DNA from: a virus
Direction: 5' to 3' (one strand)
IMG/VR virus record: IMGVR_UViG_3300005253_000523
Span: 1-64,000 of that record
Length of the DNA: 64,000 nucleotides
Shown here piece by piece: positions 15,805 to 23,708 of the stretch. Every line of letters starts with the position of its first letter. Within the stretch, counting starts at the first letter, position 1. The position numbers were made by a program, and so were the translations under genes. The notes beneath the pieces were generated by a model, which did not search any database, was not told the DNA's origin, and saw only the letters and a list, made by a program, of their open reading frames with translations.

Positions 15805-17214
15805 TCAAATTAGTCCTGGCTCCTTCCGACGCCGACGCCGAGCGCCACGCAGACCCTGGCGGAACGCCAAGTCGAAGGCATCGTAACTGTCGTCGCGTTC
15901 TTTTCGCAATCCCTTGAGCGCGCAGAGGTGCCGAACAAAGGCGTGCATCGATCGCCGAATATGAATGCCTCCAGGTCCAACGATGGCAGCAGTCTGGTTC
16001 TTGCGCGCGGTCTTGTCCTGGATCTGCCACTGCGGTTGGATCGGGATGTCTGGAAACATCTCGCGCACCTGTTGAGTCATCACGATCTGATAGGCGTTCG
16101 ACTCGATCACCACGCGGACCGTCGCAGGGTACTCCTCATATTTGTGTCGGATGTAGTGAACCTGCTGCGAGAACGGCATCCGTTTTTCCTGGATGTCGAA
16201 GATCCACGGCTCGCGGGTCTGCTTGTGAACACCGAGGGTCGCGTGAGCGAACTTGTCATTGTGTTGCTGGAGACCAGCAGCGAGATCGACTCCCTGCCAC
16301 ATGAAGATGTCGGATGGGTAGGCACCATCCTCGTAAGTGAAATGCTCCGGGGTAAAGATCCCACCGAGGCTTTGTCCGGTCGACACCATGTACTGCCGCT
16401 CGAATGCACCCAGGTTGCCCTTCCGAATCCGATGCATCTTCTTGGTCGAGAAGCGTTCCTCCCAGACCGACTGATCATCCTCGCCGAGCACCGGGAATCG
16501 AACCGTCGTCCCCTTGTAATCCTCCTTCTCCAACCAGCCGAGAAAGTCTTCGTCGTGCCAACGCGTGCCGATCACCCACAGGCGACCATCTACAGGATCG
16601 AGCGTCGGATACAGAGTGTCGTAGAACCAGTCGTACACCTTCTTGCGCTGGGCCGGGGTCTGACTGTTGTCCTTGGTCACGATGTCGTCCGCGATGATGA
16701 TTCCAAAATGCCGACCGGGCAGCGCCGAGTCTGTACCCATGCACGTGATCGTTCCTTCACGGTCAAACGACTTTCGTGGCGCGACCATGATCTCGCCGTC
16801 AGACCAAATCTTGGCTCCGGTCACGAAGTCTCCGAACAGCTTCTTGAGCAATTCGTTGCTCTCGAACTGCGTCTTCACACCACGCAGGAAGACCTTCGAC
16901 TGATCTGCTGATTCAGACGCGAACAGGATCTTCACGTTCGGGTTGCAGATGATCTCGCCGATGGCCTTCGTGATCGTACAGAGCGTCGTCTTCCACGATC
17001 CGCGGAACCCAAGCATCAGTCCTTCGTCGACGCTGTCCTGCCAGTCCAGCATGTCGCGATGGAACGGCTGGATCGGAATGTTGAGAACGTACTTGGCCAG
17101 GATATCGAAGCGCCGATGCTCCTTGATCAATTCGCGGAGCTGATCGTATCGACTCTCACGCGCGACATCGAGACGATCGGACAGATCCGATGTCGCTTTG
17201 TATGGCGACACCAT
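15805..17214 (-). CDS. terL: Terminase large subunit
   Basis: 469 residues. The ATPase domain has a Walker A-like GFRGSWKTT (69-77), Walker B IIIADD (172-177) and the coupling motif GTRW (216-219). The nuclease domain has the acidic motifs GVDLA (308-312), IES (370-372) and DSYDAFD (442-448), so both the packaging motor and the headful or cos cleavage site residues appear intact. Its ATG overlaps the stop of the ParB-methyltransferase gene by one base triplet, indicating coupled translation. The C-terminus is very basic (ARRRRRKEP). No small terminase gene is obvious next to it. Confidence 0.95.
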   Translation of the reverse strand: MVSPYKATSDLSDRLDVARESRYDQLRELIKEHRRFDILAKYVLNIPIQPFHRDMLDWQDSVDEGLMLGFRGSWKTTLCTITKAIGEIICNPNVKILFASESADQSKVFLRGVKTQFESNELLKKLFGDFVTGAKIWSDGEIMVAPRKSFDREGTITCMGTDSALPGRHFGIIIADDIVTKDNSQTPAQRKKVYDWFYDTLYPTLDPVDGRLWVIGTRWHDEDFLGWLEKEDYKGTTVRFPVLGEDDQSVWEERFSTKKMHRIRKGNLGAFERQYMVSTGQSLGGIFTPEHFTYEDGAYPSDIFMWQGVDLAAGLQQHNDKFAHATLGVHKQTREPWIFDIQEKRMPFSQQVHYIRHKYEEYPATVRVVIESNAYQIVMTQQVREMFPDIPIQPQWQIQDKTARKNQTAAIVGPGGIHIRRSMHAFVRHLCALKGLRKERDDSYDAFDLAFRQGLRGARRRRRKEPGLI

Positions 17215-18554
17215 TACTTGAGCTGTGCAACTTCAAGCCGACTGATCGCAATCTTGTGAAACTTCTGTTTCTGTTCGCAGCCGAGGCCAGCGATATCGAG
17301 TTGCTTGCATGCGACAAGTGTACTGCCGACGCCGGCAAACGGATCGACGACGAGGTGACCCTTGCTCGCGTGCCGTCGTAGCAACCTCTCCATCAACCAC
17401 ACAGGCTTCTGCGTCGGATGATCGAATCGTTCCTTGCCCCTGCACGTCGGTCCCGTGATGACGTCGTGTGCCTCCGAACTACCGGCGTTCTTCCACGGCG
17501 TGAAGTGCGCGGTGCCTCTCGTAGCCCAGACGATCGCCTCCTTGGCATGCGAGTAACCGGGCCTGGACTGCGGCGCTGGATCTGTCTTGTGCCAGATCAG
17601 TGCACCGCGATACTTCCAACCCATTTCATCGAACACGTTCTGGTATGTGCCCACTGCCTCCACGGAACAGAAACTGACGATGGTAGCGGTGGCGGACATT
17701 GCCTTCGCCACCTCGAACACCCAACTGACGTCGAGCTGATCCCAGCTCGGCGCTTCGCCCAGCGCCTTGCGCTCCTTGTAAGCTATCGGCGACCAGTGCA
17801 AGGAGTACGGTGGGTCGGTCAAACAGAGATCGAACTTGTAGCTCTTGTCCATCCACTTCGGGATCCAGCTCTGCCAGTCGCCGCGTTCCACGCGATGAAG
17901 ACTCGCCCCTGTGCCCTCGTCGTCCGACTCGCTCTGCTTGCGCTGCCGCTGTCGCTCCTCTGCCTTCTTGTGTAGTCGGCGCTCTCGGCTCATGCGACGG
18001 ATCTCGGACAGCGCCTTGCGCTCTGCCTCCGATCGTTTCTTGGTGTCGGCGATGCCGTTGATCCGCTTCTTGTCTTCGGCTGACAATGTGGTCGCCAACT
18101 GGATCGCCAACGCAGCCGTCGACTCAGCGATGTGAAGTTGCAGGGCGACATACAGACTGAAGCGCGGTTGCTTCTTTCCATTTTTCGGAAACTTGTCAGG
18201 TTTAGTATCGAAGATGCCTTTCCATCGGATCAATGCCTCGCCCATCTCGATCGATGAGAAGTTGCGCCGCTGAACGTTCTCGATGATCTGGATCCGGAGC
18301 GCACTCTCCGCGTGCTGGTTCGCAACGATGACGGCAAGCACCTTCCGCTTCAACTTCTTGCACGCCATCATCCGGCGGAATCCCGCGATCAATTCGTATG
18401 GCTTCTTGCCCTTCTGCTTCGATAAGGCAATCGGTGTGATCTGACCGTCGCGTTTGATCGTGTCTGCCAGCGCATCGATCTCGGCGGTGTCGGTACGTGC
18501 GCGCCAACCCAGATCTATTTGAGACGGCTGTACCTGTATGACCCGGTCGTTCAT
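17214..18554 (-). CDS. ParB-like domain fused to a DNA (N4/N6) methyltransferase
   Basis: 446 residues. Residues 1-115 resemble the ParB/Srx N-terminal fold (DALADTIKRDGQITPI, LIAGFRRMMA at about 55-65, IENVQRRNFSSIE). A charged helical linker follows. From about 238 a beta-class amino-methyltransferase is seen: LTDPPYSLHW (catalytic, 245-254), HPTQKPVWLMERLL (379-392) and DPFAGVGST (SAM, 404-412). Such ParB-methylase fusions are common in phages and probably modify phage DNA. It is directly upstream of terL with overlapping stop and start. The target base cannot be told from the motif alone. Confidence 0.9.
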   Translation of the reverse strand: MNDRVIQVQPSQIDLGWRARTDTAEIDALADTIKRDGQITPIALSKQKGKKPYELIAGFRRMMACKKLKRKVLAVIVANQHAESALRIQIIENVQRRNFSSIEMGEALIRWKGIFDTKPDKFPKNGKKQPRFSLYVALQLHIAESTAALAIQLATTLSAEDKKRINGIADTKKRSEAERKALSEIRRMSRERRLHKKAEERQRQRKQSESDDEGTGASLHRVERGDWQSWIPKWMDKSYKFDLCLTDPPYSLHWSPIAYKERKALGEAPSWDQLDVSWVFEVAKAMSATATIVSFCSVEAVGTYQNVFDEMGWKYRGALIWHKTDPAPQSRPGYSHAKEAIVWATRGTAHFTPWKNAGSSEAHDVITGPTCRGKERFDHPTQKPVWLMERLLRRHASKGHLVVDPFAGVGSTLVACKQLDIAGLGCEQKQKFHKIAISRLEVAQLK

Positions 18555-18565
18555 CGAGGATCAAT

Positions 18566-18826
18566 TCAAGCGCGCTTGCGCGCCTTCTTCTTCGCTGGCT
18601 TCCGCTTGCGTGCCTTGGTCGGACGTGGGTTGTCCTCGTAGTACCGATCCCACCGAGCCTTGACTGCGTTCGATGCACGCGCCGATCGTTCCTCTGGCGT
18701 CATCGTCTCCATCGAACGCTTGCCACCCTTCTTCCCACCACGGCGCCCGATGCGAGCCATGTATGCGGAGACCTGTCCCCTGGTTGGAAGTGGTTCGGGC
18801 ATGGGGTTGTTTTCGGTGGTGTCCAT
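18566..18826 (-). CDS. Small basic protein, first gene of the head operon
   Basis: 86 residues, ATG at 18826. The core MARIGRRGGKKGGKRSMETM and TPEERSARASNAVKARWDRY resembles short basic phage and plasmid proteins with an 'AxKARW' motif, and the C-terminus is Lys/Arg rich (KPAKKKARKRA). It may bind nucleic acid. A promoter with the phage operator lies just upstream (18863-18890), so this gene heads the whole virion transcript. Confidence 0.75.
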   Translation of the reverse strand: MDTTENNPMPEPLPTRGQVSAYMARIGRRGGKKGGKRSMETMTPEERSARASNAVKARWDRYYEDNPRPTKARKRKPAKKKARKRA

Positions 18827-18862
18827 TCTTATCGCGCCTTAGTGGAAACGGGTCAAGTCTGT

Positions 18863-18890
18863 ATCCTACTAAAGCCGTAATGGAATGCAA
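18863..18890 (-). promoter_or_regulatory. Operator-bearing promoter for the head operon
   Basis: On the minus strand TTGCAT (18885-18890), a 16-nt spacer and TAGGAT (18863-18868). The spacer contains the repeated phage motif as CTAAAGCCGTAATGG (plus strand, from 18869). A second similar site, CTTATCGCGCCTTAG-like, lies at about 18829-18843 between this promoter and the ATG, so two operators may control the head genes. Leader length is about 30 nt, unlike most other promoters here. Confidence 0.7.
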
Positions 18891-18898
18891 GGGCTTTT

Positions 18899-19372
18899 CT
18901 AGATCCAGGGCTTTTTACCCGTGGATAGCAGCCTCATGCGGATGCGATGGTAGCTGGCCAGGACGCGCCTTGAATGGGGGCTGTTCCGCGTGCAACCGCG
19001 ACCGTTGTACCTACTGAGCGCCCGCTCGATATCCCCACACCGCCTCACATGGCGAGCCAGGCACCGGACCCCGGCCATGACATTGAACCGGGGACGAAGG
19101 ATTCTGGCCACGTCCTTCTCGCCGCCAACGCAGTCGTCGCCACGGCGTAGTCCCATGAGACCGATGTCCGCCCGATCCCTCTTACCGCGAACGCGAGGGC
19201 GGAAGCTGCTCTCGCGTGCAATGAGCGCCACCACCAACAATGGATCGACGTCGTACCGATCGGACGCCTCCAGGATCAACGGCGCGAACCTCTGAGCGTG
19301 CTCGGCCCTCTTGGCACTCGGCCAGGGCAGGACCAGCGAAATCGCGAGCAGAATCTCAGCCACGTGAAACAC
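18899..19372 (-). CDS. Lytic transglycosylase-like (SLT) protein
   Basis: About 157 residues from GTG 19372 (or GTG 19363, three codons later). A hydrophobic N-terminus (VAEILLAISLVLPWPSA) looks like a signal peptide or anchor. The catalytic region YDVDPLLVVALIARESSF carries the SLT glutamate in ARES, followed by IGLMG, the AGVRCLARHVRRC segment and ALSRYNG, all characteristic of the SLT fold. It would cleave peptidoglycan glycan strands at lysis or entry. The start overlaps the upstream AbrB-like gene by 8-17 bases. It is short for the family but has the full catalytic core. Confidence 0.8.
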   Translation of the reverse strand: MFHVAEILLAISLVLPWPSAKRAEHAQRFAPLILEASDRYDVDPLLVVALIARESSFRPRVRGKRDRADIGLMGLRRGDDCVGGEKDVARILRPRFNVMAGVRCLARHVRRCGDIERALSRYNGRGCTRNSPHSRRVLASYHRIRMRLLSTGKKPWI

Positions 19373-19532
19373 GCTTGGTGATGACCAGCGCCTTGCGACC
19401 GGCGACGATCTTGACCGCCAGCGAGACCGCACTGCCCTTGCGCAGCCCGAGCTTCTTGCACAGTACCTTGTCCACGATCACCGCCACGGAGTGGCCGACC
19501 TGGATCGCGTTCTTGTCAATTCGCTCCGTCAC
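19356..19532 (-). CDS. AbrB/SpoVT-like small protein
   Basis: 58 residues starting at GTG 19532, which overlaps the end of the upstream gene. The pattern VGHSVAVIVDKVLCKKLGLRKGSAVSLAVK matches the swapped-hairpin AbrB/MazE fold (S-x-(A)-V-x-I-P-like start, then LGLxxGs). Such proteins bind DNA, often as antitoxins or transition regulators. No toxin gene is next to it, so a phage regulator is more likely. Missed by length cutoffs. Confidence 0.65.
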   Translation of the reverse strand: MTERIDKNAIQVGHSVAVIVDKVLCKKLGLRKGSAVSLAVKIVAGRKALVITKRVSRG

Positions 19533-19707
19533 TGTTTTGCACTCCGAACGTCTTCGCCCACTTGAACGCGAAATCGGCCGAGTATCCGACCGTCGACTTC
19601 TTCGACTTGCGCGGCCTCGGTTCGTCGCGCTCGATCTGAACCGGCATGACGGCAACGCCATGCGCGCATCGCACGACGATGACTCCCGGCATTCGTTTCT
19701 TTGGCAT
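19516..19707 (-). CDS. Hypothetical small protein
   Basis: 63 residues: MPKKRMPGVIVVRCAHGVAV, then a basic linker and AFKWAKTFGVQ. The end overlaps the AbrB-like gene start by 17 bases. Not recognised. Confidence 0.6.
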   Translation of the reverse strand: MPKKRMPGVIVVRCAHGVAVMPVQIERDEPRPRKSKKSTVGYSADFAFKWAKTFGVQNSDGAN

Positions 19708-19716
19708 CGGACGAGT

Positions 19717-20286
19717 CTAGCGCACCAGATCAGTTAGCTGCCGGAACCGGGCCAGAAAAATCTTCTCCGCTATGCCGGCACTCAGAGGATCGATGCGTTC
19801 GATCTTCGATCGGCGAGGGGCGTAGCCATCCAGTCCGCGCAGGTCCATGTCCTCGGCGACGAAGACAGCACGGTCAGCATCCTTCACCACACGGTTCTCG
19901 CAGATCCCAACCGGCAGACCGAACCGTTGCTCGATTGCATTCGTCCACATCCCGTCCAGTTCCTTGACGAACGCAAGCTCGGGAAGATTCTTCAGCGGAC
20001 CGATCCAGTCGTGCAGGTATGCCTCGGCCCCGTCGTGCAGGAAGCCAGCGAGCGTGAAACGCCACCGATCCTTATCGGCCAAGCCACTGCACTCGATTGA
20101 TACGAGGTCGCTGACGATCACGCTGTGCTGTGCGACCGAGTAATGCTCGGCGTCGATGTAACCGTTGAACCTGCACTGCCGCGACAAGGAACGCGCGATG
20201 TCCTCGATGTGGATCTTCTCGGGATCCGCGTCGATGACCTGGATGGTCGTTCGGGTTGGGAATGTCAGGAACTCTCCGGGCTGCAT
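19717..20286 (-). CDS. HD-domain phosphohydrolase (YfbR-like)
   Basis: 189 residues. The HD metal ligands are visible: HYSVAQHS (first His), FLHDGAEAYLHDW (the HD pair) and KDADRAVF (distal Asp). The N-terminal RTTIQVIDADPEKIHIEDIA and spacing resemble phage YfbR/5'-nucleotidase-like HD proteins that hydrolyse deoxynucleoside monophosphates, which would adjust nucleotide pools. The ATG lies 6 nt after the -10 box of its own promoter (20293-20321), so the mRNA is probably leaderless. Confidence 0.8.
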   Translation of the reverse strand: MQPGEFLTFPTRTTIQVIDADPEKIHIEDIARSLSRQCRFNGYIDAEHYSVAQHSVIVSDLVSIECSGLADKDRWRFTLAGFLHDGAEAYLHDWIGPLKNLPELAFVKELDGMWTNAIEQRFGLPVGICENRVVKDADRAVFVAEDMDLRGLDGYAPRRSKIERIDPLSAGIAEKIFLARFRQLTDLVR

Positions 20287-20292
20287 GACGCG

Positions 20293-20321
20293 GTTATAAC
20301 GGTTATAACGCCCACAATCAA
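20293..20321 (-). promoter_or_regulatory. Promoter of the HD gene (leaderless)
   Basis: TTGATT (20316-20321), 17-nt spacer, TATAAC (20293-20298), then 6 nt to the ATG. The box lies in a tandem 9-bp repeat (GGTTATAAC twice in a row, 20292-20309 on the plus strand), which may be an operator. It is back to back with the DUF932 promoter. Confidence 0.65.
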
Positions 20322-20348
20322 GGGGTCTGTGGGGGGTGAAAATAATCC

Positions 20349-20376
20349 TTGACTCAATCTAAAGCGGCTATAGAAT
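20349..20376 (+). promoter_or_regulatory. Operator-bearing promoter of the DUF932 gene
   Basis: TTGACT (20349-20354), 16-nt spacer and TAGAAT (20371-20376). The spacer and -10 contain the phage motif as CTAAAGCGGCTATAG (20360-20374). The translated start follows at 20424 behind AAGGA, so this transcript has a leader of about 40 nt. Confidence 0.7.
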
Positions 20377-20423
20377 ACAAGACCTGGGCAGAATCCTCTG
20401 ACCCACAAACCAAGGAAAAGACG

Positions 20424-21545
20424 ATGACAACCGAAAAAACAACGACACCAGTATTTGATGGAGTACTTGCAACCACGGCAGAGCGCCGGGCATTCGCCGA
20501 GAAGAGGATGCACGAATACATCCAGCACGGCGTTCCGATCGCGCAATCGATCGTCAACAAGGTACTCAACGAAGTGCCCAACGACCAGATCGCCAAGGCG
20601 ACTGCATTGAACTTCAAGGCGGACGACAACGGCATCACCTACCGTGCCGGCGACAACCACCGGACCATGCACCGCAACGCCCTCGGGCAGCTCGCGGTGC
20701 GCGCGGGCATTCCGATCAAGTACCTCGATCACTTGATGGAGACGGGCAACGAGTGGAAGCAGGATCTGCTCGCGCACACACTGAACCAACACTTCCACAA
20801 CGATGACCACCGCTACCTGCTCCGCTCGGTCGGCGACGAGACGCGCGCCGTTCTCAGCGACAAGTACAAGCGGATCGACTGCCGGCCGGTGCTGGACAAG
20901 TTGATCGCCAGTGCATCCAAGGCCGGCGCGCTGGTTGTCGACGGTGCGACCAGCGCCATCCGGTCGAACCTGAAGTTCGTGCTGCCCACGATCTTCGAAC
21001 CGGTGCCCGGCGAGTTCGTGGTCTGGGGACTGTCCTGGACGAACAGCGACTTCGGTCGCGGCGCCAACGAGCTGAACATCTTCTTCGGCCGCGTCTGGTG
21101 CTGGAACGGGATGGTCGGCGAGAAGGCCATCCGGCAGATCCACCTCGGCCGCAGGCTCGGCGATGACATCGCGTACAGCGAGCGCACGCTACAGCTCGAC
21201 ACCGACACCGCCGTCAGTGCCGTCGCCGACGTCGCCAACCACTACCTCAACCCCGACAAGGTTGAGGGTCACCTGGCCGCCATCGCATCGGCCCACAACG
21301 CCAAGCTCGATCCGAAGACTGCCGAGGGCGCGCTGGCAAAGCGCACCAGCAAGGCCACGGCAAAGTCGGTCGTCGACAAGTTCAACAGCGCGGACGTGAT
21401 CGATCTGCCGCAGGGCCAGAGCGACTGGCGCTGGGCCAACGCGATCAGCCTGGTAGCCCGGGACAGCGACGACGGCGATCGCAAGATCGACCTGGAGCGG
21501 CTTGCCGGCGACGTCCTGACGAAGCACGGACTGAGCATCAACTAG
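20424..21545 (+). CDS. DUF932 family protein
   Basis: 373 residues from ATG 20424 (AAGGAAAAGACG upstream); a TTG at 20349 is in frame but lies inside the promoter. Matches the phage/plasmid DUF932 family: RRAFAEKRMHEYI, LAVRAGIPIKYLDHLM, QHFHNDDHRYLLRSVGDETR, AVLSDKYKRIDCRPVLD and the late GVEFVVWG-type segment. The family is widespread on phages and plasmids and highly expressed early in some, but its biochemical role is not established. It stands alone with its own promoter at the divergent boundary of the head-operon side. Confidence 0.85.
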   Translation: MTTEKTTTPVFDGVLATTAERRAFAEKRMHEYIQHGVPIAQSIVNKVLNEVPNDQIAKATALNFKADDNGITYRAGDNHRTMHRNALGQLAVRAGIPIKYLDHLMETGNEWKQDLLAHTLNQHFHNDDHRYLLRSVGDETRAVLSDKYKRIDCRPVLDKLIASASKAGALVVDGATSAIRSNLKFVLPTIFEPVPGEFVVWGLSWTNSDFGRGANELNIFFGRVWCWNGMVGEKAIRQIHLGRRLGDDIAYSERTLQLDTDTAVSAVADVANHYLNPDKVEGHLAAIASAHNAKLDPKTAEGALAKRTSKATAKSVVDKFNSADVIDLPQGQSDWRWANAISLVARDSDDGDRKIDLERLAGDVLTKHGLSIN

Positions 21546-21610
21546 GAGGTGTGCCCTCCCTGCTCGCGGGCGATCGCGGGCAGGCGGGGTGACATAACCG
21601 GAGAACGACC

Positions 21611-21970
21611 ATGGGACGCGAGAAACTGATCGACAAGGTGAAGAAGCTACTGGCGCTGTCCACGAGCGCCAACGAGCACGAGGCTGCGAACGCTGCCGCG
21701 ACTGCCCAGCGGATCATGTTCGAGCACAAGATCGCCGAGTTCCCAACGACAATCGCCAGCTCGGAGCCGAGCCGCGTCGCCTCAAATAGTCTGTGCTTCG
21801 ATCACTCGCGGTTGATTTCTTCGACCGCCTTACGCGCCTGGTCTGCGAGATCCTGGTGTTGCTTTGCTGTCCGCTCGAATACAGTCGTGAGCTTCCCGGC
21901 AGAACCCATGTCGACGATCATCTTCACGGCTTCGCCGATGGCCTGGCCGTGCCAGCGATGCCGAATCTGA
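21611..21970 (+). pseudogene. DUF2786 protein, probably truncated
   Basis: The first ~45 codons encode a clear DUF2786 domain (GREKLIDKVKKLLALSTSANEHEAA, TAQRIMFEHKI) behind a good ribosome site (GGAGAACGACC). From about codon 57 the frame runs antisense to the convergent gene at 21802-22596 and its sequence becomes Ser/Arg/Trp rich and unlike any protein. DUF2786 proteins are normally longer, with a second domain. The gene has probably lost its 3' part by deletion that fused it to its neighbour, or it makes only the N-terminal domain with a junk tail. Confidence 0.6.
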
Positions 21971-22596
21971 ACTCCACTCGCCTTCTCGAATTCATCGACG
22001 ACGATCTTGAGTTCCTGATAGCTGCTACCGACCCGATCCTTCACGCGCTTCTCGGCGTCGGCGATCTCCTTGCGGTGTTTCTCATAGGTTTCGTTATAGA
22101 CCTTCTCGCGCAAACGAATTTCGGGAATGTTCATTGCCGCCTGCGCCGAGCGCAACATCGACGCCACGAAGCGACGCGGGATCTCGACGGGCCGCTTCTG
22201 ATACGGCGCCTTCTTGATCGTGTGGAGCTTGTCACCCTTGGCAACGATCAGCCCCCACGGCTCTGGCAACTCGTCTTCCTTGACGACGTCCGGTGTTCCA
22301 GCAACGACCCACCACTCGTTGCAGAACTCCCACAAGGGCTCCGCCTTCGCCGGATGTTTCAGCTCGCGACGCCAGTCGCTGCGATGAGACTTGAACTCGA
22401 AGCCAGAGATCGTGAGACCGCGCGACGGCCACAACCCCATCGCGACCGCGTCGGCGTAGCGCTCGGTGCGGGCTGCGCCGGTCGTGTTGCGCACCTCCGG
22501 GAACAGTGCGTACTGATCGCCTGGGTACCGCACTCGCAGCATATCGTACAGCTCGTTGGACGACTTGGTTTCGTAAACCTTCTTCTTGACCGGCAT
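21802..22596 (-). CDS. Hypothetical protein, possible nuclease-like N-terminus
   Basis: 264 residues from ATG 22596; another ATG at 22605 is only 1 nt from the -10 box and so unlikely. N-terminal part: SNELYDMLRVRYPGDQYALFPEVRN, then ISGFEFKSHRSDWRRELKHPAKAEPL and FCNEWWVVAGTPDVV. The E-x-K in a beta strand next to a helix with repeated Lys is reminiscent of PD-(D/E)XK or Mrr-type folds that read 'E-K-S-RSDW...ELK...K'. The C-terminal half is a long charged helix. Function is inference only. Confidence 0.75.
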   Translation of the reverse strand: MPVKKKVYETKSSNELYDMLRVRYPGDQYALFPEVRNTTGAARTERYADAVAMGLWPSRGLTISGFEFKSHRSDWRRELKHPAKAEPLWEFCNEWWVVAGTPDVVKEDELPEPWGLIVAKGDKLHTIKKAPYQKRPVEIPRRFVASMLRSAQAAMNIPEIRLREKVYNETYEKHRKEIADAEKRVKDRVGSSYQELKIVVDEFEKASGVQIRHRWHGQAIGEAVKMIVDMGSAGKLTTVFERTAKQHQDLADQARKAVEEINRE

Positions 22597-22605
22597 CGGC
22601 GGCAT

Positions 22606-22634
22606 ACCCTACGGAATCCGCATAAGCATGGCAA
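22606..22634 (-). promoter_or_regulatory. Promoter of the 21802-22596 gene
   Basis: TTGCCA (22629-22634), 17-nt spacer, TAGGGT (22606-22611); the ATG at 22596 follows 9 nt later. No phage operator in the spacer. Confidence 0.55.
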
Positions 22635-22648
22635 GCGATTCATTCTCG

Positions 22649-22677
22649 TTGACAGGGTACTCGACCGGCATTAGCAT
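22649..22677 (+). promoter_or_regulatory. Promoter of the DnaJ-zinc gene (leaderless)
   Basis: TTGACA (22649-22654), 17-nt spacer, TAGCAT (22672-22677), 8 nt before the ATG. It is divergent from the promoter at 22606-22634. No operator motif in the spacer. Confidence 0.65.
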
Positions 22678-22685
22678 CCGGGGCC

Positions 22686-23381
22686 ATGACGGTACAGCAC
22701 GGCGATACGATTCCAGACGCGCACAAGGAGCGGTGGTGCGAGATCCACGGGCAGTCGCATCCCGCGCACCACATCTGCTGCCACTACGGCGACGCGATCA
22801 TCGCGGACATTATTCGTGACGGTCCGTTCAATGATTCAGATTCACTGACTGTGGATCGCACGTTCCCAGACTTCCAGACCGTGCTCGCCGCTGCCCGCGA
22901 CCACGATCGCATCGCCAAGTTCCTGCTCGACGAATGGCCTGACGTAATCGCCGGCAGCGCGGCCGATACAGTCGTGCCACTGCTCGCCGAGTACAGATCG
23001 CTGCGCCAGGTCGCGGAGATCACCGGCCGTCTCGTCGACAACCCAATGAGCGTGACAAACATCCGGCCAGACATACGAGAGGCCCTCGATAACTACGCGA
23101 AGAAGCGGTGGCCCACGGGACAATTCTTGAGCGCGGTTCTGTCCAACGATCTCAAGGGAGCGACTGGCCATGCCGACGCCGACAACATTCGCGTGCTGCC
23201 GGCGATCGTCTCCTACATCTACAACGATCTGCCCGCGCCATGCTGGGGCAGCAAGGAAGAAGTCGTCGCCTGGCTCGCTGCTCGCTGCAAGACGTGCAAC
23301 GGCACTGGCACGACGCCTGACCACGACGAGAACGATCCGCTGAGCAAGTGCACCGAGTGCGATGGGAAGGGCCACCAATGA
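22686..23381 (+). CDS. Phage protein with DnaJ-type zinc motif
   Basis: 231 residues. The middle (DIREALDNYAKKRWPTGQF, SAVLSNDLKGATGHAD, LPAIVSYIYNDLPAPCWGS) is a domain I recall from many phage hypothetical proteins. The end carries a two-knuckle zinc site of DnaJ type: CKTCNGTGTT and CTECDGKGH. The N-terminus also has a Cys/His cluster (RWCEIHGQSHPAHHICCHYG). Role unknown. It heads a five-gene ATGA-coupled operon with the next genes. Confidence 0.8.
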   Translation: MTVQHGDTIPDAHKERWCEIHGQSHPAHHICCHYGDAIIADIIRDGPFNDSDSLTVDRTFPDFQTVLAAARDHDRIAKFLLDEWPDVIAGSAADTVVPLLAEYRSLRQVAEITGRLVDNPMSVTNIRPDIREALDNYAKKRWPTGQFLSAVLSNDLKGATGHADADNIRVLPAIVSYIYNDLPAPCWGSKEEVVAWLAARCKTCNGTGTTPDHDENDPLSKCTECDGKGHQ

Positions 23382-23707
23382 CTGCCGCGTATGAACAGCG
23401 TGCCCGCGCTCGGGAACGTATCGGACACGATGACTTCGAGAAATTGTCGACCGCGCTATACGGACGAGAGAGGTACTACAACGGCCACGAAGGGATCTCA
23501 ATGGGAGATAACCTGGCCAGCATTGCCGTCGAAGAAATGATGACGATCGTTGTGGCGAAAATCCGCGCACGTGAAAGAGATCTTCGGGAACTCGGCGAAA
23601 AAATCTGGAACGACAAAAACCAAGAAGTGAATTCGAGACACGATCAATCAGATCGCTACGCCGAGCGCGCATCTGAACTCGAACAACTAGCAGATCAAAT
23701 GGAGTGA
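23378..23707 (+). CDS. Hypothetical helical protein
   Basis: 109 residues from ATG 23378, which overlaps the upstream stop (ATGA). Rich in Arg, Glu and Gln, with long predicted helices in the second half (IRARERDLRELGEKIW). No known motif. Confidence 0.7.
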   Translation: MTAAYEQRARARERIGHDDFEKLSTALYGRERYYNGHEGISMGDNLASIAVEEMMTIVVAKIRARERDLRELGEKIWNDKNQEVNSRHDQSDRYAERASELEQLADQME

Positions 23708-23708
23708 T

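Noticed and set aside
20349-20423. TTG start for DUF932
   Set aside because: The TTG is the -35 box of the promoter; ATG 20424 has a ribosome site and fits the family.
20265-21143. Minus-strand frame of 292 codons over DUF932
   Set aside because: Antisense to a well-supported gene; covers both promoters; no domain.
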